A stretch of DNA of 64,000 bases from Allokutzneria sp. A3M-2-11 16 (GTDB taxonomy: Bacteria > Actinomycetota > Actinomycetes > Mycobacteriales > Pseudonocardiaceae), in NCBI RefSeq assembly GCF_024213555.1, contig NZ_JANAVO010000002.1, positions 604,269 to 668,268 of the forward strand, given 5' to 3'. The stretch's first letter is position 1; every line of letters begins with the position of its first letter. Positions 30,823-38,745 of this stretch are shown in pieces. The notes beneath the pieces are model-generated. The model was not told the origin of the DNA and did not search any database. It saw nothing but the letters and a program-made list of their open reading frames with translations. A program made the translations under genes and the position numbers.

Positions 30823-31782
30823 TCAGCGCGGGTTGAGCCGCCGCCCGGCCAGGTCGGCCGCGAGCGAGGCGGCCCCCACGATCCCGGCGTCATCGCCGAG
30901 CTGCGCCGCGCGGATGCGCGCCAAGGGCCGATGACCGGCCCCCGTCACCAGCGACGCGTAGTGCTCCCGGGCGTCGTCGAGGAACAGCGGCGCCGACTGC
31001 GAGACTCCCCCGCCGATCACGATGACCTCGGGGTCGTACACGTCCGCCACCAGCGCGAGGCCCTGCCCGAGCCAGCGGGCCAGCTCGTCCATCGCGCGCT
31101 GCGCCAACGGATCGCCGTCCTGCGCGGCACCCGCGACCTTCCGGCCGGTCACCGCCCGCATGTCGCCCGCAGCCTCACGCCCCAGCAGCGAACAGCCAGG
31201 ATCGCGGGCTAGCATCTCCACCGCGGTCGCGGCGAGCGCGGTGCCGCTGCAGTACCGCTCCCAGCAGCCGCGCTTCCCGCACGGGCACGGCCGCCCGTCC
31301 GGCACCACGCGCAGGTGCCCGAGCTCGGGGGCCACGCCGTAGCCCCCGCGGAAGATCTCGCCGTCGATCAGCAGCGCACCGCCGATGCCCGTGCCCAGCG
31401 CGACCAGCGCGGCGACCCGCGTCCCGCGCGCGGCGCCGAAGCGGTATTCGGCCAGCGCGGCCGCGTTGGCGTCGTGCTCAAGCACCACCGGCAGGCCGAG
31501 GCGACCGGAGATCCGTTCGGCCACGTCGGCGTTGCGCCACGCCAGGTGCGGAGCGAACCGCACTCCCCTGCGGTCGGCGGTGACGAACCCCGCCACGGCC
31601 AGCCCGAGCGAGGTCACCTGGTGCCGCGAGGCGAGTTCCTTGACCTCCGCGATGATCGCGTCCTCCAGCGGCGCCTCTCCGCTCGGAGTGGGCGCCACCG
31701 CGGTGTCCAGGATGGAGCCGTAGGCGTCGACGACGCCCGCTCGGACGCTGGTACCGCCGACATCGACACCGATGGTCAGCAC
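30823..31782 (-). CDS. glkA: ROK-family glucokinase
   Basis: A 319-residue ROK sugar kinase. N-terminal phosphate loop DVGGTSVRAGVVD, LEHDANAAALAEYRFGA (catalytic Asp in HDAN), ALGTGIGGALLIDGE, ExGH-type PELGHLRV, and the zinc-binding CPCGKRGCWE all fit bacterial glucokinase. The neighbouring DUF5304-like/ArsA/SRPBCC genes match, as far as I recall, the surroundings of glkA (SCO2126) in Streptomyces, where it also signals carbon catabolite repression. Its start overlaps the end of the upstream Cys-containing gene by seven bases, so it should be part of that operon. Confidence 0.9.
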   Translation of the reverse strand: MLTIGVDVGGTSVRAGVVDAYGSILDTAVAPTPSGEAPLEDAIIAEVKELASRHQVTSLGLAVAGFVTADRRGVRFAPHLAWRNADVAERISGRLGLPVVLEHDANAAALAEYRFGAARGTRVAALVALGTGIGGALLIDGEIFRGGYGVAPELGHLRVVPDGRPCPCGKRGCWERYCSGTALAATAVEMLARDPGCSLLGREAAGDMRAVTGRKVAGAAQDGDPLAQRAMDELARWLGQGLALVADVYDPEVIVIGGGVSQSAPLFLDDAREHYASLVTGAGHRPLARIRAAQLGDDAGIVGAASLAADLAGRRLNPR

Positions 31783-32141
31783 CGGTCGACGCTGATCTTC
31801 TGCACCCGCGGCGCGGGTTCGGGACGCGGCTCCGGTTCCGGGGCGGGCTCGGGCTTCGGCGGCTCCGGCTCCATGGAGGCGCGCAGCACCGTCAGCAGCC
31901 CGGTGAGGTGTTCAGCGGCCTTGGCGGCCAGCTCGGGCCGTTCGCCGCGAGCCAGGGAAATGGCCGCGCACAAAGGGCACCACGTACAACTCGCCCGATG
32001 AGAGGCTGCGGACGGGCTGCCGGCATCTTTGCTCGATCCCGCAAGCGGATCTTCGGCGGCGATCTTGCGCAGCCACGGCTCGGCGCGCTGGGCGACGGCG
32101 TCCAAAAGCTGCCTCAGCTCCTGGTTCAAGTTCTCGCTCAT
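31776..32141 (-). CDS. DUF5304-like small protein with CTWCPLC motif
   Basis: A 121-residue protein. N-terminal helices (ELRQLLDAVAQRAEPWLRKIAA) precede a C-x-x-C-P-x-C cluster (CTWCPLCAAI), a further helix, and a repeated Glu-Pro-Lys/Arg tail (PEPEPRPEPAPR). The spaced cysteines may bind a metal. A protein of this pattern sits between the ArsA ATPase and glucokinase in other actinomycetes. ATG 32141 lies one base from the ArsA stop, and its end overlaps glkA, so it is part of one operon. Function unknown. Confidence 0.7.
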   Translation of the reverse strand: MSENLNQELRQLLDAVAQRAEPWLRKIAAEDPLAGSSKDAGSPSAASHRASCTWCPLCAAISLARGERPELAAKAAEHLTGLLTVLRASMEPEPPKPEPAPEPEPRPEPAPRVQKISVDRC

Positions 32142-32142
32142 G

Positions 32143-33351
32143 TCACCGCATCCACACTCGAGGGTCGGGTCTGAAGCGCACGGTGATGCCCTCGTCGTCC
32201 GCGCTCGCGCCGACGATCTCGCAGCGGCACAGCACCGCGGGCAGCGCGACGAGCCTGCGGCGGCCGTCGAGGGTGATCACCAGCTCGTCGTCGACCCTGG
32301 CGAGGTCCAGCTGCGCGTCCGCGGCCAGCGGCAGGTGCAGCCGCATCGCGTACTCGGCGTCCAGGCCCTTGCCCCCGCCGGTGACCTCGATCAGCTCCGC
32401 GCTGCCCGCCCCGCCAAGGGGATCGCCCTCGCCGTACAGCTCGGCGGCGACCTCCAGCAGTGCGGGCACCCCGATGGGCTCCTCCGCGCGGTGGCCGACC
32501 GTCTCCAGGGGCGTCCGCACATCGCCGCCGAGTTCGCCGAGCACCGCGGCCTGCTCGGCGCGCCTGGTGCGCAGCCACGCGGCCGCGACGCCCTCCTCCC
32601 GCTCGACCTCGGGCAGCAGGCGGTTCGCGATCAGCCGGTCGACGCGGATGCCCTGCAACGCCAACGCGGTCAGCGTCCGGCGGGTCTCCGCGGCGACGAC
32701 GCGCTCCGGCGTCAGCACCAGGCGGACGCTGGTGACCTCCTGGTCGACCAGCATGGCGCGCAAGGACTCCAGCCGTTCGGCCAAGCGGCCCAACGCGTCG
32801 GCCGCTGAGTCCCAACGCTCCACAGTGGAGCTTCCGGCCAGCCCGGCGAGCAGTCCTCGCACCACCCGGCGGTGGGTCGGGAACAGCCGCTCCAGGTACC
32901 CCGCCAGGGCCTCGGGCAACGCGAGCAGCCGCAGCGTCTCCGCGGTCGGTCCACAGTCGACGATCACCGTCTCCCACGGGCCGGTCGCCGCGAGCCGCTG
33001 CACCTCCGAGAGCGCCAGCAGCTCCTCGACGCCGGGCAGCACGGTCAGCTCCTCGGCCTGCACCTCGTCCACCCCGGCCCCGGAGAGCACGGTGTGCAGG
33101 TGCTCGCGCAGCTCCCGCCACGCGCCGTCGACCAGCGACCTGGCGTCGACCTGCGCCGCGAACAGCCCCGAAGGACCCGCCTCGGCGGGCTCGGCGGTCA
33201 GCGGCACGCCGAGCGCGTCGGCCAGGGAGTGCGCGGGATCGGTGGAGACCACCAGCGCCTTGTGGCCGTCCGCGGCGAGGCGGGCGGCGGTCGCGGCGGC
33301 GAGGGTCGTCTTGCCCACGCCGCCCTTACCGGTGAACAGCAGGACGCGCAC
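32143..33351 (-). CDS. ArsA/GET3-like ATPase
   Basis: A 402-residue P-loop ATPase of the ArsA family. Deviant Walker A TGKGGVGKTT (residues 7-16) has the signature second lysine, switch I is STDPAHSLADALG, and switch II-like IVDCGPTAETLRLLALPEAL follows. The C-terminal part has a small beta-domain (about 290-402). In M. tuberculosis the same position holds Rv2184c. No arsenite efflux genes are near, so arsenic resistance is unlikely; a membrane-protein targeting or mating-envelope role is open. GTG 33351 gives VRVLLFTGKGG. Confidence 0.9.
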   Translation of the reverse strand: MRVLLFTGKGGVGKTTLAAATAARLAADGHKALVVSTDPAHSLADALGVPLTAEPAEAGPSGLFAAQVDARSLVDGAWRELREHLHTVLSGAGVDEVQAEELTVLPGVEELLALSEVQRLAATGPWETVIVDCGPTAETLRLLALPEALAGYLERLFPTHRRVVRGLLAGLAGSSTVERWDSAADALGRLAERLESLRAMLVDQEVTSVRLVLTPERVVAAETRRTLTALALQGIRVDRLIANRLLPEVEREEGVAAAWLRTRRAEQAAVLGELGGDVRTPLETVGHRAEEPIGVPALLEVAAELYGEGDPLGGAGSAELIEVTGGGKGLDAEYAMRLHLPLAADAQLDLARVDDELVITLDGRRRLVALPAVLCRCEIVGASADDEGITVRFRPDPRVWMR

Positions 33352-33377
33352 GAGGGACGATTGTGCGTGACGGCGGT

Positions 33378-33818
33378 TCAGGCCGCGCTCTCGGCCCTGT
33401 TCTTGAGCTCCTTGAGCGCCACGTCCATGATCATCTTCTCCGCCTTGCGGCGGAACAGGCCGATCATCGGGATGGTCAGCTCGACCGACAGGGAGTAGGT
33501 CACCTTGGTCGAGGAGCCCTCGGGCGCCAGCACGTAGCTGCCCGACTGCGCCTTCTGCATCTGGCCCTTGACCAGGTTCCAGCTCACCGAGCGGCCGTCG
33601 TCGGCCCAGTCGTAGTCGAGGACGTACTCGTCCTTGAGCGGGCCCGCGTCGATGACGAACCGGACCTGCTCGCCGCGCCCGGCGGAGTCGCTGCTGAGCA
33701 CCTCGGTGTGCTTCACCGCCTCGGCCCATTCCGGGTACTTCGCGAAGTCCGAGATCACCGCCATGATCTGGTCGGGGGCGGCGTCGATCACGATGGACTG
33801 AGTGGACTGGTCGGCCAT
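33378..33818 (-). CDS. SRPBCC/START-like protein (Rv2185c family)
   Basis: A 146-residue helix-grip protein with the usual pattern SIVIDAAPDQIMAVISDFAKYPEWAEAVKHTEVL, then a beta-sheet with EYVLDYDWADDGRSVSWNLVKGQMQ, and a C-terminal helix IGLFRRKAEKMIMDVALKELKNR. The cavity would bind a lipid or polyketide-like ligand. Length and position before the ArsA gene match M. tuberculosis Rv2185c. ATG 33818 (MADQSTQ) is preferred to the upstream in-frame start at 33857. Likely the first gene of the SRPBCC-ArsA-DUF5304-glkA unit. Confidence 0.9.
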   Translation of the reverse strand: MADQSTQSIVIDAAPDQIMAVISDFAKYPEWAEAVKHTEVLSSDSAGRGEQVRFVIDAGPLKDEYVLDYDWADDGRSVSWNLVKGQMQKAQSGSYVLAPEGSSTKVTYSLSVELTIPMIGLFRRKAEKMIMDVALKELKNRAESAA

Positions 33819-33840
33819 GCCGCGCAGGTTACCCGTACGC

Positions 33841-34626
33841 CTACCACCGCAGTACATACGGCTGACGGGTGCGCTTGAAGTGGCCGACGTTCACGCACTC
33901 CGTGCGCCCCACCCGGACCCGCTGGGCGAGCGGCTGGTGCACGTGGCCGAACAGCGACCAGCGCGGCGAGTGCTTCGCGATCGCCTCCAGCAACGCCGTC
34001 GAGCCGTACTCCGCGCGCGTGGCGACGACGTCGTAGGTCAGCTCCGCGACCGCGGGCGGCACGTGGCTGCACAGCACGTCCATCGCGGGCAGCGCGCGCA
34101 CGGCCTCGGTGTGCTCGTCGACCGAGCGGATGTAGGGCACCCACGGCGCGTCACGGTTCAACGTGAAACCAGGAGGGATCAAGGTCCCGCCGACGAACCC
34201 GAACGTCAGCCCGCCGATCTCGGCCGTGCCGCCGTCGACCAGGCGCACCCCGTCACCGGCGAACTCCGACCACAGCTCGGGCAGGTCGACGTTGCCGGGG
34301 ATGGCGTAGGTGGGCGTCGTCATCGCCGCGAACATCTCGGCGTACTGCTCCCTGGCCGCGTCCCGGACCACTGCGGCGGGGTCGTCCAGCGTGGCCCACA
34401 GGGAGCGGACGTAGACCCCCGCCTCGCGCCCGTGCTGCCGGCGCAGTTCCGCGAACCGGGTGACCCGCTCCGCGCCGAAGACCGCGCCCAGGATGCCCTT
34501 CGAGTGATCGTGGTAGTCGACGAAGTCGATCAGGTCGCCGAGGACGACCAAGGCGTCCGCGCCCTCCCCCGCCCTCGCCAGCGCTTCGGCCTCACCGTGG
34601 ACGTCGGACACCACATGGACTCGCAC
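33841..34626 (-). CDS. calcineurin-like metallophosphoesterase
   Basis: A 261-residue dimetal phosphoesterase. Motifs in order: VVSDVHGEAEAL (D-x-H), VVLGDLIDFVDYHDH (GDxxD), IPGNVDLPEL (GN), LCSHVPPAVAEL and SLFGHVHQPLAQR (GHxH). GN is followed by V-D rather than H-D, a variation from the common GNH. No membrane or signal segment. Substrate unknown; relatives hydrolyse cyclic nucleotides or phosphodiesters. GTG 34626 is immediately before the terminal-inverted-repeat element at 34637. Confidence 0.85.
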   Translation of the reverse strand: MRVHVVSDVHGEAEALARAGEGADALVVLGDLIDFVDYHDHSKGILGAVFGAERVTRFAELRRQHGREAGVYVRSLWATLDDPAAVVRDAAREQYAEMFAAMTTPTYAIPGNVDLPELWSEFAGDGVRLVDGGTAEIGGLTFGFVGGTLIPPGFTLNRDAPWVPYIRSVDEHTEAVRALPAMDVLCSHVPPAVAELTYDVVATRAEYGSTALLEAIAKHSPRWSLFGHVHQPLAQRVRVGRTECVNVGHFKRTRQPYVLRW

Positions 34627-34636
34627 GAAACGACCT

Positions 34637-34803
34637 TAGGGGGTGTTTCAGGGGTCTCGTTCGATGAGAGTCGGGATCGAGGTCGTTCCTGGCAAGACGG
34701 CGGGAAGACCGCGTACCGGTGTTGTACGTGGGCTTTCCGCCGACGCAGCCAGGGGCGGGCTCGGCCCGGCTATCGCGAACACGGACCTCTGAAACGCGCC
34801 CTA
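34637..34803. mobile_element. small terminal-inverted-repeat element (MITE candidate, 167 bp)
   Basis: The left end is TAGGGGGTGTTTCAGGGGTC. The right end, read in reverse, is TAGGGCGCGTTTCAGAGGTC: 16 of 20 identical. Both ends begin with TA, which fits the TA target duplication of IS630/Tc1-type elements. There is no ORF. The right end supplies the TAG stop codon of the EspG-like gene. It lies at the border of the ESX-associated module. Confidence 0.55.
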
Positions 34804-35490
34804 CAGGTCTCCGAGCCTGCTCGTGATCCGTTCGGCGTCCGCGGGCATGATCGACAGCGACCCGTTCTCGCTGACCTGGAGGTAGCGGCCGTCGTCGGCG
34901 TCGAACCACGCGAGCACGACGGGGTGCTGCCGCCCGCGAATCGTCACGCCGAACTGGCCACCACGCCACCTGGTCGACGCCAGCCGTTGCACCATCCGCA
35001 CCTGAGTGGCGGGCATACCGTTGGCGCTCAACACAGCTGCCTCATCGGCCAGCGGTCCCCGGTCAGGATTCGTCGCCGCGAGAAGCACCTCCGCCGCCAC
35101 CGTCACCGGCTGGCCCCGCCCAGCACCGCCGGGCGGCAGCACGCTCACCGCAGCCCTGGCCAGCTCCCGCGCGGGCATCGTGGCCAGCCGGAGCGACTCC
35201 CCCGCCAACACCGCGAGCACGGCGTGCTCACCCCGCGCGGCGGCCAGGGCCTTGACCGGCTCGCCCACGTGCTGGACCAGTTCGACGGCCTTCTCGTGCT
35301 CGTTCAGCACCCCCAGCGCCCAGGCCACCTCCGGCGCCGCACGGACACCTCGGCGGGCGTGGATGTCTGCCCTGATCCGGGCGCGCTCTTCGAGGGTGGT
35401 GCCCAGCGGCAGCACGTCGATCGGGTACGGCCTCCGTCCTAGCTGAAGATCACCCCAGCGGACGTTGTACTCGGCGAGGGAAAGGATCAC
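34801..35490 (-). CDS. EspG-like ESX secretion-associated chaperone
   Basis: A 229-residue protein resembling the EspG family, cytosolic chaperones that bind PE/PPE-type substrates of type VII secretion. Typical are the N-terminal LSLAEYNVRWGDLQLGRRPYP, a central helical half, and the beta-rich C-terminal half (GGQFGVTIRGRQHPVVLAWFDADDGRYLQ, ADAERITSRLGDL). Its GTG overlaps the TGA of the upstream PPE-like gene by GTGA. Its own stop codon is contributed by the inverted-repeat element, so the true C-terminus may have been longer before insertion. Confidence 0.8.
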   Translation of the reverse strand: MILSLAEYNVRWGDLQLGRRPYPIDVLPLGTTLEERARIRADIHARRGVRAAPEVAWALGVLNEHEKAVELVQHVGEPVKALAAARGEHAVLAVLAGESLRLATMPARELARAAVSVLPPGGAGRGQPVTVAAEVLLAATNPDRGPLADEAAVLSANGMPATQVRMVQRLASTRWRGGQFGVTIRGRQHPVVLAWFDADDGRYLQVSENGSLSIMPADAERITSRLGDL

Positions 35491-36788
35491 GGGTCCTCCC
35501 CGATCACCGGGGGCGCGACCCGCTCGATGTCACCGAAGACGTTCTCGGTCTCCACCAGCCACTCCGGCCTGCGGTGCTCCTTGTCGTCCTCCTTGCGCGT
35601 GGTCCCGGCGCTCATCGCGGGCATTGCCTGCGCCCCAGGCGCTTTCGCGCTGTTCGCCGCCCCTGCTCCAGGCTGCCCCAGCCCAGGGCCACGCCGCGTG
35701 GACTCCGGCGGGTGCTGGATACCACCCGCGATCCCGCCGCCGAGCGCACCAAGCCCACCGACCGCGCCAAGGCCGCCAAGCGCGCCGCTGTCGCTCCCCG
35801 AACCACCCAGGCCACCGAGGCCGCTCTGTCCGCCTTGCCCGCCGCTGCCGGTGGTTCCGCCGCTGTCCTGGGGCCGTCCGGGATCGAGGCGTTGCACCTC
35901 GGTCTGCCCCGGGCGCCACTCCGGCGGCGTGTTGTCGGGTGTGGGACCCGGGAACTGCCCGCCCCCACCCACGCTTCCGCCTCCGTTGGGCAGGCGGCCG
36001 ATGGGCGGCACGCCTGGATCACCGGGTCCGGGCGGGCTCGGGCTCGGCACTGGTGGGGTTCCGCCGCCCTTGACCGCGGGCGGCGGTGCGAAGGACGGCG
36101 TGGACCCGTCGACCGACCGCGTGCCGCCCTCGTTGACCTGCATCACCCGCACGGCTTCCTGGTGCAGGGCGTCCGCGACGGCCTGCTGCGCCTTCAGCTT
36201 CAGCTCGCCCAGGTCGACCAGTCCCGCCAGCCCCGCGGCCTTGTTGAGAAACGTCGACTCGACGGTGGTCCGCTCGGCGGGCTTGGGCATGGCGTGCTTG
36301 GCCCACTCCGCGCTCTCCCCCAGGTCGGCGGTGCGATTTCCCATGTACTGCAAGGAGATCGCGGCGTCGCCCGCCCACTCGGCGAGCTTGAGCGAACCGG
36401 CGCGCGCGGCGTCGCCTCCCCGGCCGACCCACCCGCTCGCGGTCTCCGCGACCGCCCGGGCCATGGCACCCGACCGCTCCGCCATCTCGTTGCCGAGCTT
36501 CGTCCACCGGTCGGCGTCGAGGAACACGTCACCCGGCTTGTTCTTGTCGTGGATGTCGTCCCACATCTGCTGGTGCGGCACGCCCTCCCAGTGCCCGGTC
36601 TGCGTCATCGCGCGGTCGTCGCCCATTCGCACCGCGCCGCGCAACCGCTGTTCCTGGGCCGCGATGTCGTCCCGGCGCGAGGGCTCCGCCTCCCACCACT
36701 CGCCCGGGCGGTTCTCCCGATACGGCGCGCCCCGCCAGTCGGTTTTCTCGAAGCGGTTGTGCGAATTTCCCCCACCGGTCCCGCTCAC
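35487..36788 (-). CDS. PPE/WXG-like ESX substrate with Gly/Pro-rich tail
   Basis: A 433-residue protein. The first 210 residues are helical with W-x-G-like spacing (ETASGWVGRGGDAARAGSLKLAEWAGDAAISLQYMGNRTADLGES), the pattern of PPE-domain proteins found in Pseudonocardiaceae. Residues 240-400 are Pro/Gly/Ser-rich low complexity, and the end is acidic. No signal peptide, as expected for type VII secretion. AGGGGGA six bases before GTG 36788 sets the start. It is part of a four-gene operon with a DUF3558 lipoprotein and the EspG-like chaperone, but no EccC ATPase is in the window. Confidence 0.75.
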   Translation of the reverse strand: MSGTGGGNSHNRFEKTDWRGAPYRENRPGEWWEAEPSRRDDIAAQEQRLRGAVRMGDDRAMTQTGHWEGVPHQQMWDDIHDKNKPGDVFLDADRWTKLGNEMAERSGAMARAVAETASGWVGRGGDAARAGSLKLAEWAGDAAISLQYMGNRTADLGESAEWAKHAMPKPAERTTVESTFLNKAAGLAGLVDLGELKLKAQQAVADALHQEAVRVMQVNEGGTRSVDGSTPSFAPPPAVKGGGTPPVPSPSPPGPGDPGVPPIGRLPNGGGSVGGGGQFPGPTPDNTPPEWRPGQTEVQRLDPGRPQDSGGTTGSGGQGGQSGLGGLGGSGSDSGALGGLGAVGGLGALGGGIAGGIQHPPESTRRGPGLGQPGAGAANSAKAPGAQAMPAMSAGTTRKEDDKEHRRPEWLVETENVFGDIERVAPPVIGEDP

Positions 36789-36796
36789 GTCTCCCC

Positions 36797-37339
36797 CTAT
36801 TTCTTCGGCAGTCGCGGAACGATGAACTTGACCATCTTCCGCGCCACCTCGCACACCGGCTCGTGCTGCCCTTGCCCGAAGAACGCCGTCTGCACCGTCA
36901 CGTTCTCGTCAGTGTTGATGTCAATCGTGACCATGCACTGCTCATGATCTTGCGGGAAGACGGTCACCCCATACCCGGCAACGGTCTCCTTGCTGATAGC
37001 GGACTCGATGGCACCGGGCGGCGGCCGAAAGTCATCGAGGCCCTTGCCCGGTCCCTCGTCCAGCGTGATCGAACCCGTCAGCTTGCGCCTCTCCTCGGGC
37101 GTTCCGTCGAACTCGCAGATTCGGAGGTCTGCCAGCTGGTTTGGTCTGCCCGCGGGCAGACCAGCACTCGCGGCTTCATCCGGCTTCACCAATGAACACG
37201 CATCGACGGGCTTCAACACCGGGACCCGTGGCGGAGGTGGCCCCGACACCGTCTCCGACGCCCCCCGCACGACAGTGGGCGCGCATCCAGCCACAGCCAG
37301 CACCAACCCGACCGCCACCACCGACCTGATCATGCTCAT
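36797..37339 (-). CDS. DUF3558 lipoprotein
   Basis: A 180-residue exported lipoprotein. Signal with lipobox LAVAGC (Cys19), then a Pro-rich spacer and the DUF3558 core PVDACSLVKPDEAASAGLP, RICEFDG, and a C-terminal region with CMVTIDIN and EPVCEVARKMVKFIVPRLP. The conserved cysteines probably form disulfides. DUF3558 lipoproteins often accompany PPE/EspG genes in Pseudonocardiaceae. Its ATG overlaps the stop of the upstream gene (ATGA), and it ends eight bases before the PPE-like start. Confidence 0.88.
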   Translation of the reverse strand: MSMIRSVVAVGLVLAVAGCAPTVVRGASETVSGPPPPRVPVLKPVDACSLVKPDEAASAGLPAGRPNQLADLRICEFDGTPEERRKLTGSITLDEGPGKGLDDFRPPPGAIESAISKETVAGYGVTVFPQDHEQCMVTIDINTDENVTVQTAFFGQGQHEPVCEVARKMVKFIVPRLPKK

Positions 37340-37746
37340 GATTCCAGTCTCCCGAAACCGGACGCGCCGCCCTCATCCGCAGCTCGCGTCACCTTGACGG
37401 CCTGGTCGACCACCTCAATGGCGTCCGTCAGCGCCTGGACGTAGAGCAGCAGCTGTTCCCGAATCGACCCCGGCCCTCGCGCGCGCTGGTCCCACTTCGC
37501 CGCCATCACCCGCCCAACCCAGTGATCACCCAACGGAAGATTCACAGCGAGATAGTTCGTCCGCTTCAGCCACTCACGCGCGTGGAACAGCTGATCTTCC
37601 AGGGCCTTCTTCAGCTTCTCGGCCGCCCAGGGCTCCAGGCGCACCTCGCCGTTGGCCACGAGCGACTGCAAGGTGGCCACCCCGTCCACCGACGCGCGCA
37701 GCGACTCCGCCGACTGCTGCCACGCCGTATCCCCCGATTCCGACAC
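37336..37746 (-). CDS. helical protein of unknown function in ESX-associated operon
   Basis: A 136-residue, mostly helical protein: SESGDTAWQQSAESLRASVDGVATLQSL, then WAAEKLKKALEDQLFHAREWLKRTNYLA, and LYVQALTDAIEVVDQAVKVTRAA. The size and helix pattern would suit a partner for the PPE-like protein, but no WXG motif is visible and I do not recognise the family. GTG 37746 is chosen because the protein-like composition begins there. The upstream frame to 37995 overlaps the DUF1801 gene. No ribosome site is seen. It is the first gene of the operon. Confidence 0.6.
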   Translation of the reverse strand: MSESGDTAWQQSAESLRASVDGVATLQSLVANGEVRLEPWAAEKLKKALEDQLFHAREWLKRTNYLAVNLPLGDHWVGRVMAAKWDQRARGPGSIREQLLLYVQALTDAIEVVDQAVKVTRAADEGGASGFGRLES

Positions 37747-37819
37747 AATTTGCCAAGGTAGCAAGCAGCGCGAAGGCGAGCTGGCGAATTCGGGCAGTTC
37801 CCGGTGGGCATTCGGGTGA

Positions 37820-38254
37820 TCAGCGCGAACGGCTGCTCTCGTACCGCGCGATGTACTCGTCGACCGAGACCCCGGCCACCGTCTCCGCGATGAGGTCGAG
37901 GGGCAGATCGGCGAGTTCCCGGAATCGAACGCACGACTTGCCCATATCCAGCTTCTTGCCCGTCTCCGCCCAGCGCTCGCGGAACTCCACTTCACCGCCC
38001 GGGTTCGCGTAGACGCCCATCAGGTAAAGCGACAGGTAGTTCTTCTGCGACGCCAGTGCCACATATCCCAGCGGCTGCTTGTTGTAGGTGACCGGGTAGC
38101 GCTCAAGCGGGATGTAGTAGCCGATCATCCCGTACTGGATGCCCTCCTCGTAGCCCTCGGGAAGGTTGTCCAGGATGATCCGGCGCAGTTCGCTCACGGT
38201 GCCGCGCCGGTCCTCCGGCAGCGACTCCAGGTACTCCTCGACGGTGTTCGGCAT
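37820..38254 (-). CDS. DUF1801-domain protein
   Basis: A 144-residue protein with the DUF1801 (YdhG-like) pattern: VEEYLESLPEDRRGTVSELRRIILDNLPEGYEEGIQYGMIGYYIP, then QPLGYVALASQKNYLSLYLMGVY and GKSCVRFRELADLPLDLIAETV. The fold is an SRPBCC-like small alpha/beta domain of unknown function. No membrane segment. It lies five bases downstream of the Rv2186c-like gene on the same strand, so these two probably share a transcript. Confidence 0.88.
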   Translation of the reverse strand: MPNTVEEYLESLPEDRRGTVSELRRIILDNLPEGYEEGIQYGMIGYYIPLERYPVTYNKQPLGYVALASQKNYLSLYLMGVYANPGGEVEFRERWAETGKKLDMGKSCVRFRELADLPLDLIAETVAGVSVDEYIARYESSRSR

Positions 38255-38258
38255 GCGC

Positions 38259-38636
38259 TCAGTCTGCGTCGGGGGGTGGACACCCGGGGGCCCGTCCCGC
38301 TTCGAGCCGGGCCTTCAGCGTGAACCCCACCCGCTTCGCCGCGAGCTGCCTGCGCTGGGCCTCACCCGGCCGCACGGTGCCGCCCGGCGGCGGGTCGGCC
38401 CGCAGGAAGTAGTGCAGCAGGGTCCCGTCGAGCATCGGCTCCAGCCAGACCTCCTGGGTGCCGACGAGCGCGCCGTCGACCGTCCAACGCAGACCTTCGG
38501 CACCGCGGTCGGCGTAGACCTCCAGGCTCAGGTCGGGCCAGAAACGGCGCCACACAAGGGGATCCGCGAAGACCGCGGCCACGCCCGCGGGCGGCACGGC
38601 GAGGAAGATCTCGTCAAGGACGTCGACCGATGGCAT
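38259..38636 (-). CDS. small SRPBCC-like conserved protein (Rv2186c position)
   Basis: A 125-residue protein: VDVLDEIFLAVPPAGVAAVFADPLVWRRFWPDLSLEVYADRG, then TVDGALVGTQEVWLEPMLDGTLLHYFLRADPP, and a basic C-terminal helix. This is the helix-grip layout of a polyketide-cyclase-like protein. In M. tuberculosis a protein of this size (Rv2186c) lies just before fadD15, as here. It diverges from fadD15 with a 109-bp promoter region between them. Ligand unknown. Confidence 0.78.
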   Translation of the reverse strand: MPSVDVLDEIFLAVPPAGVAAVFADPLVWRRFWPDLSLEVYADRGAEGLRWTVDGALVGTQEVWLEPMLDGTLLHYFLRADPPPGGTVRPGEAQRRQLAAKRVGFTLKARLEAGRAPGCPPPDAD

Positions 38637-38745
38637 AGCGGCAGCGTGCCACGGTGGGGAACATCTGGGTTACGGCCTATTGTCTGCGCGTTACCGCGCG
38701 CTACGTTAACCGGTCAGTAACACCCGTCGCTCGGAGGTCAATGAC

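Noticed and set aside
32143-33363. Arsenic resistance operon
   Set aside because: The ATPase is ArsA-like, but no ArsB, ArsC, ArsD or ArsR is near; the setting matches the conserved Rv2184c/glkA block.
38660-38745. TetR-type operator before fadD15
   Set aside because: Several GTTAC/GTAAC half-sites and an ACCGGT core exist, but no palindrome longer than four bases per arm could be built.
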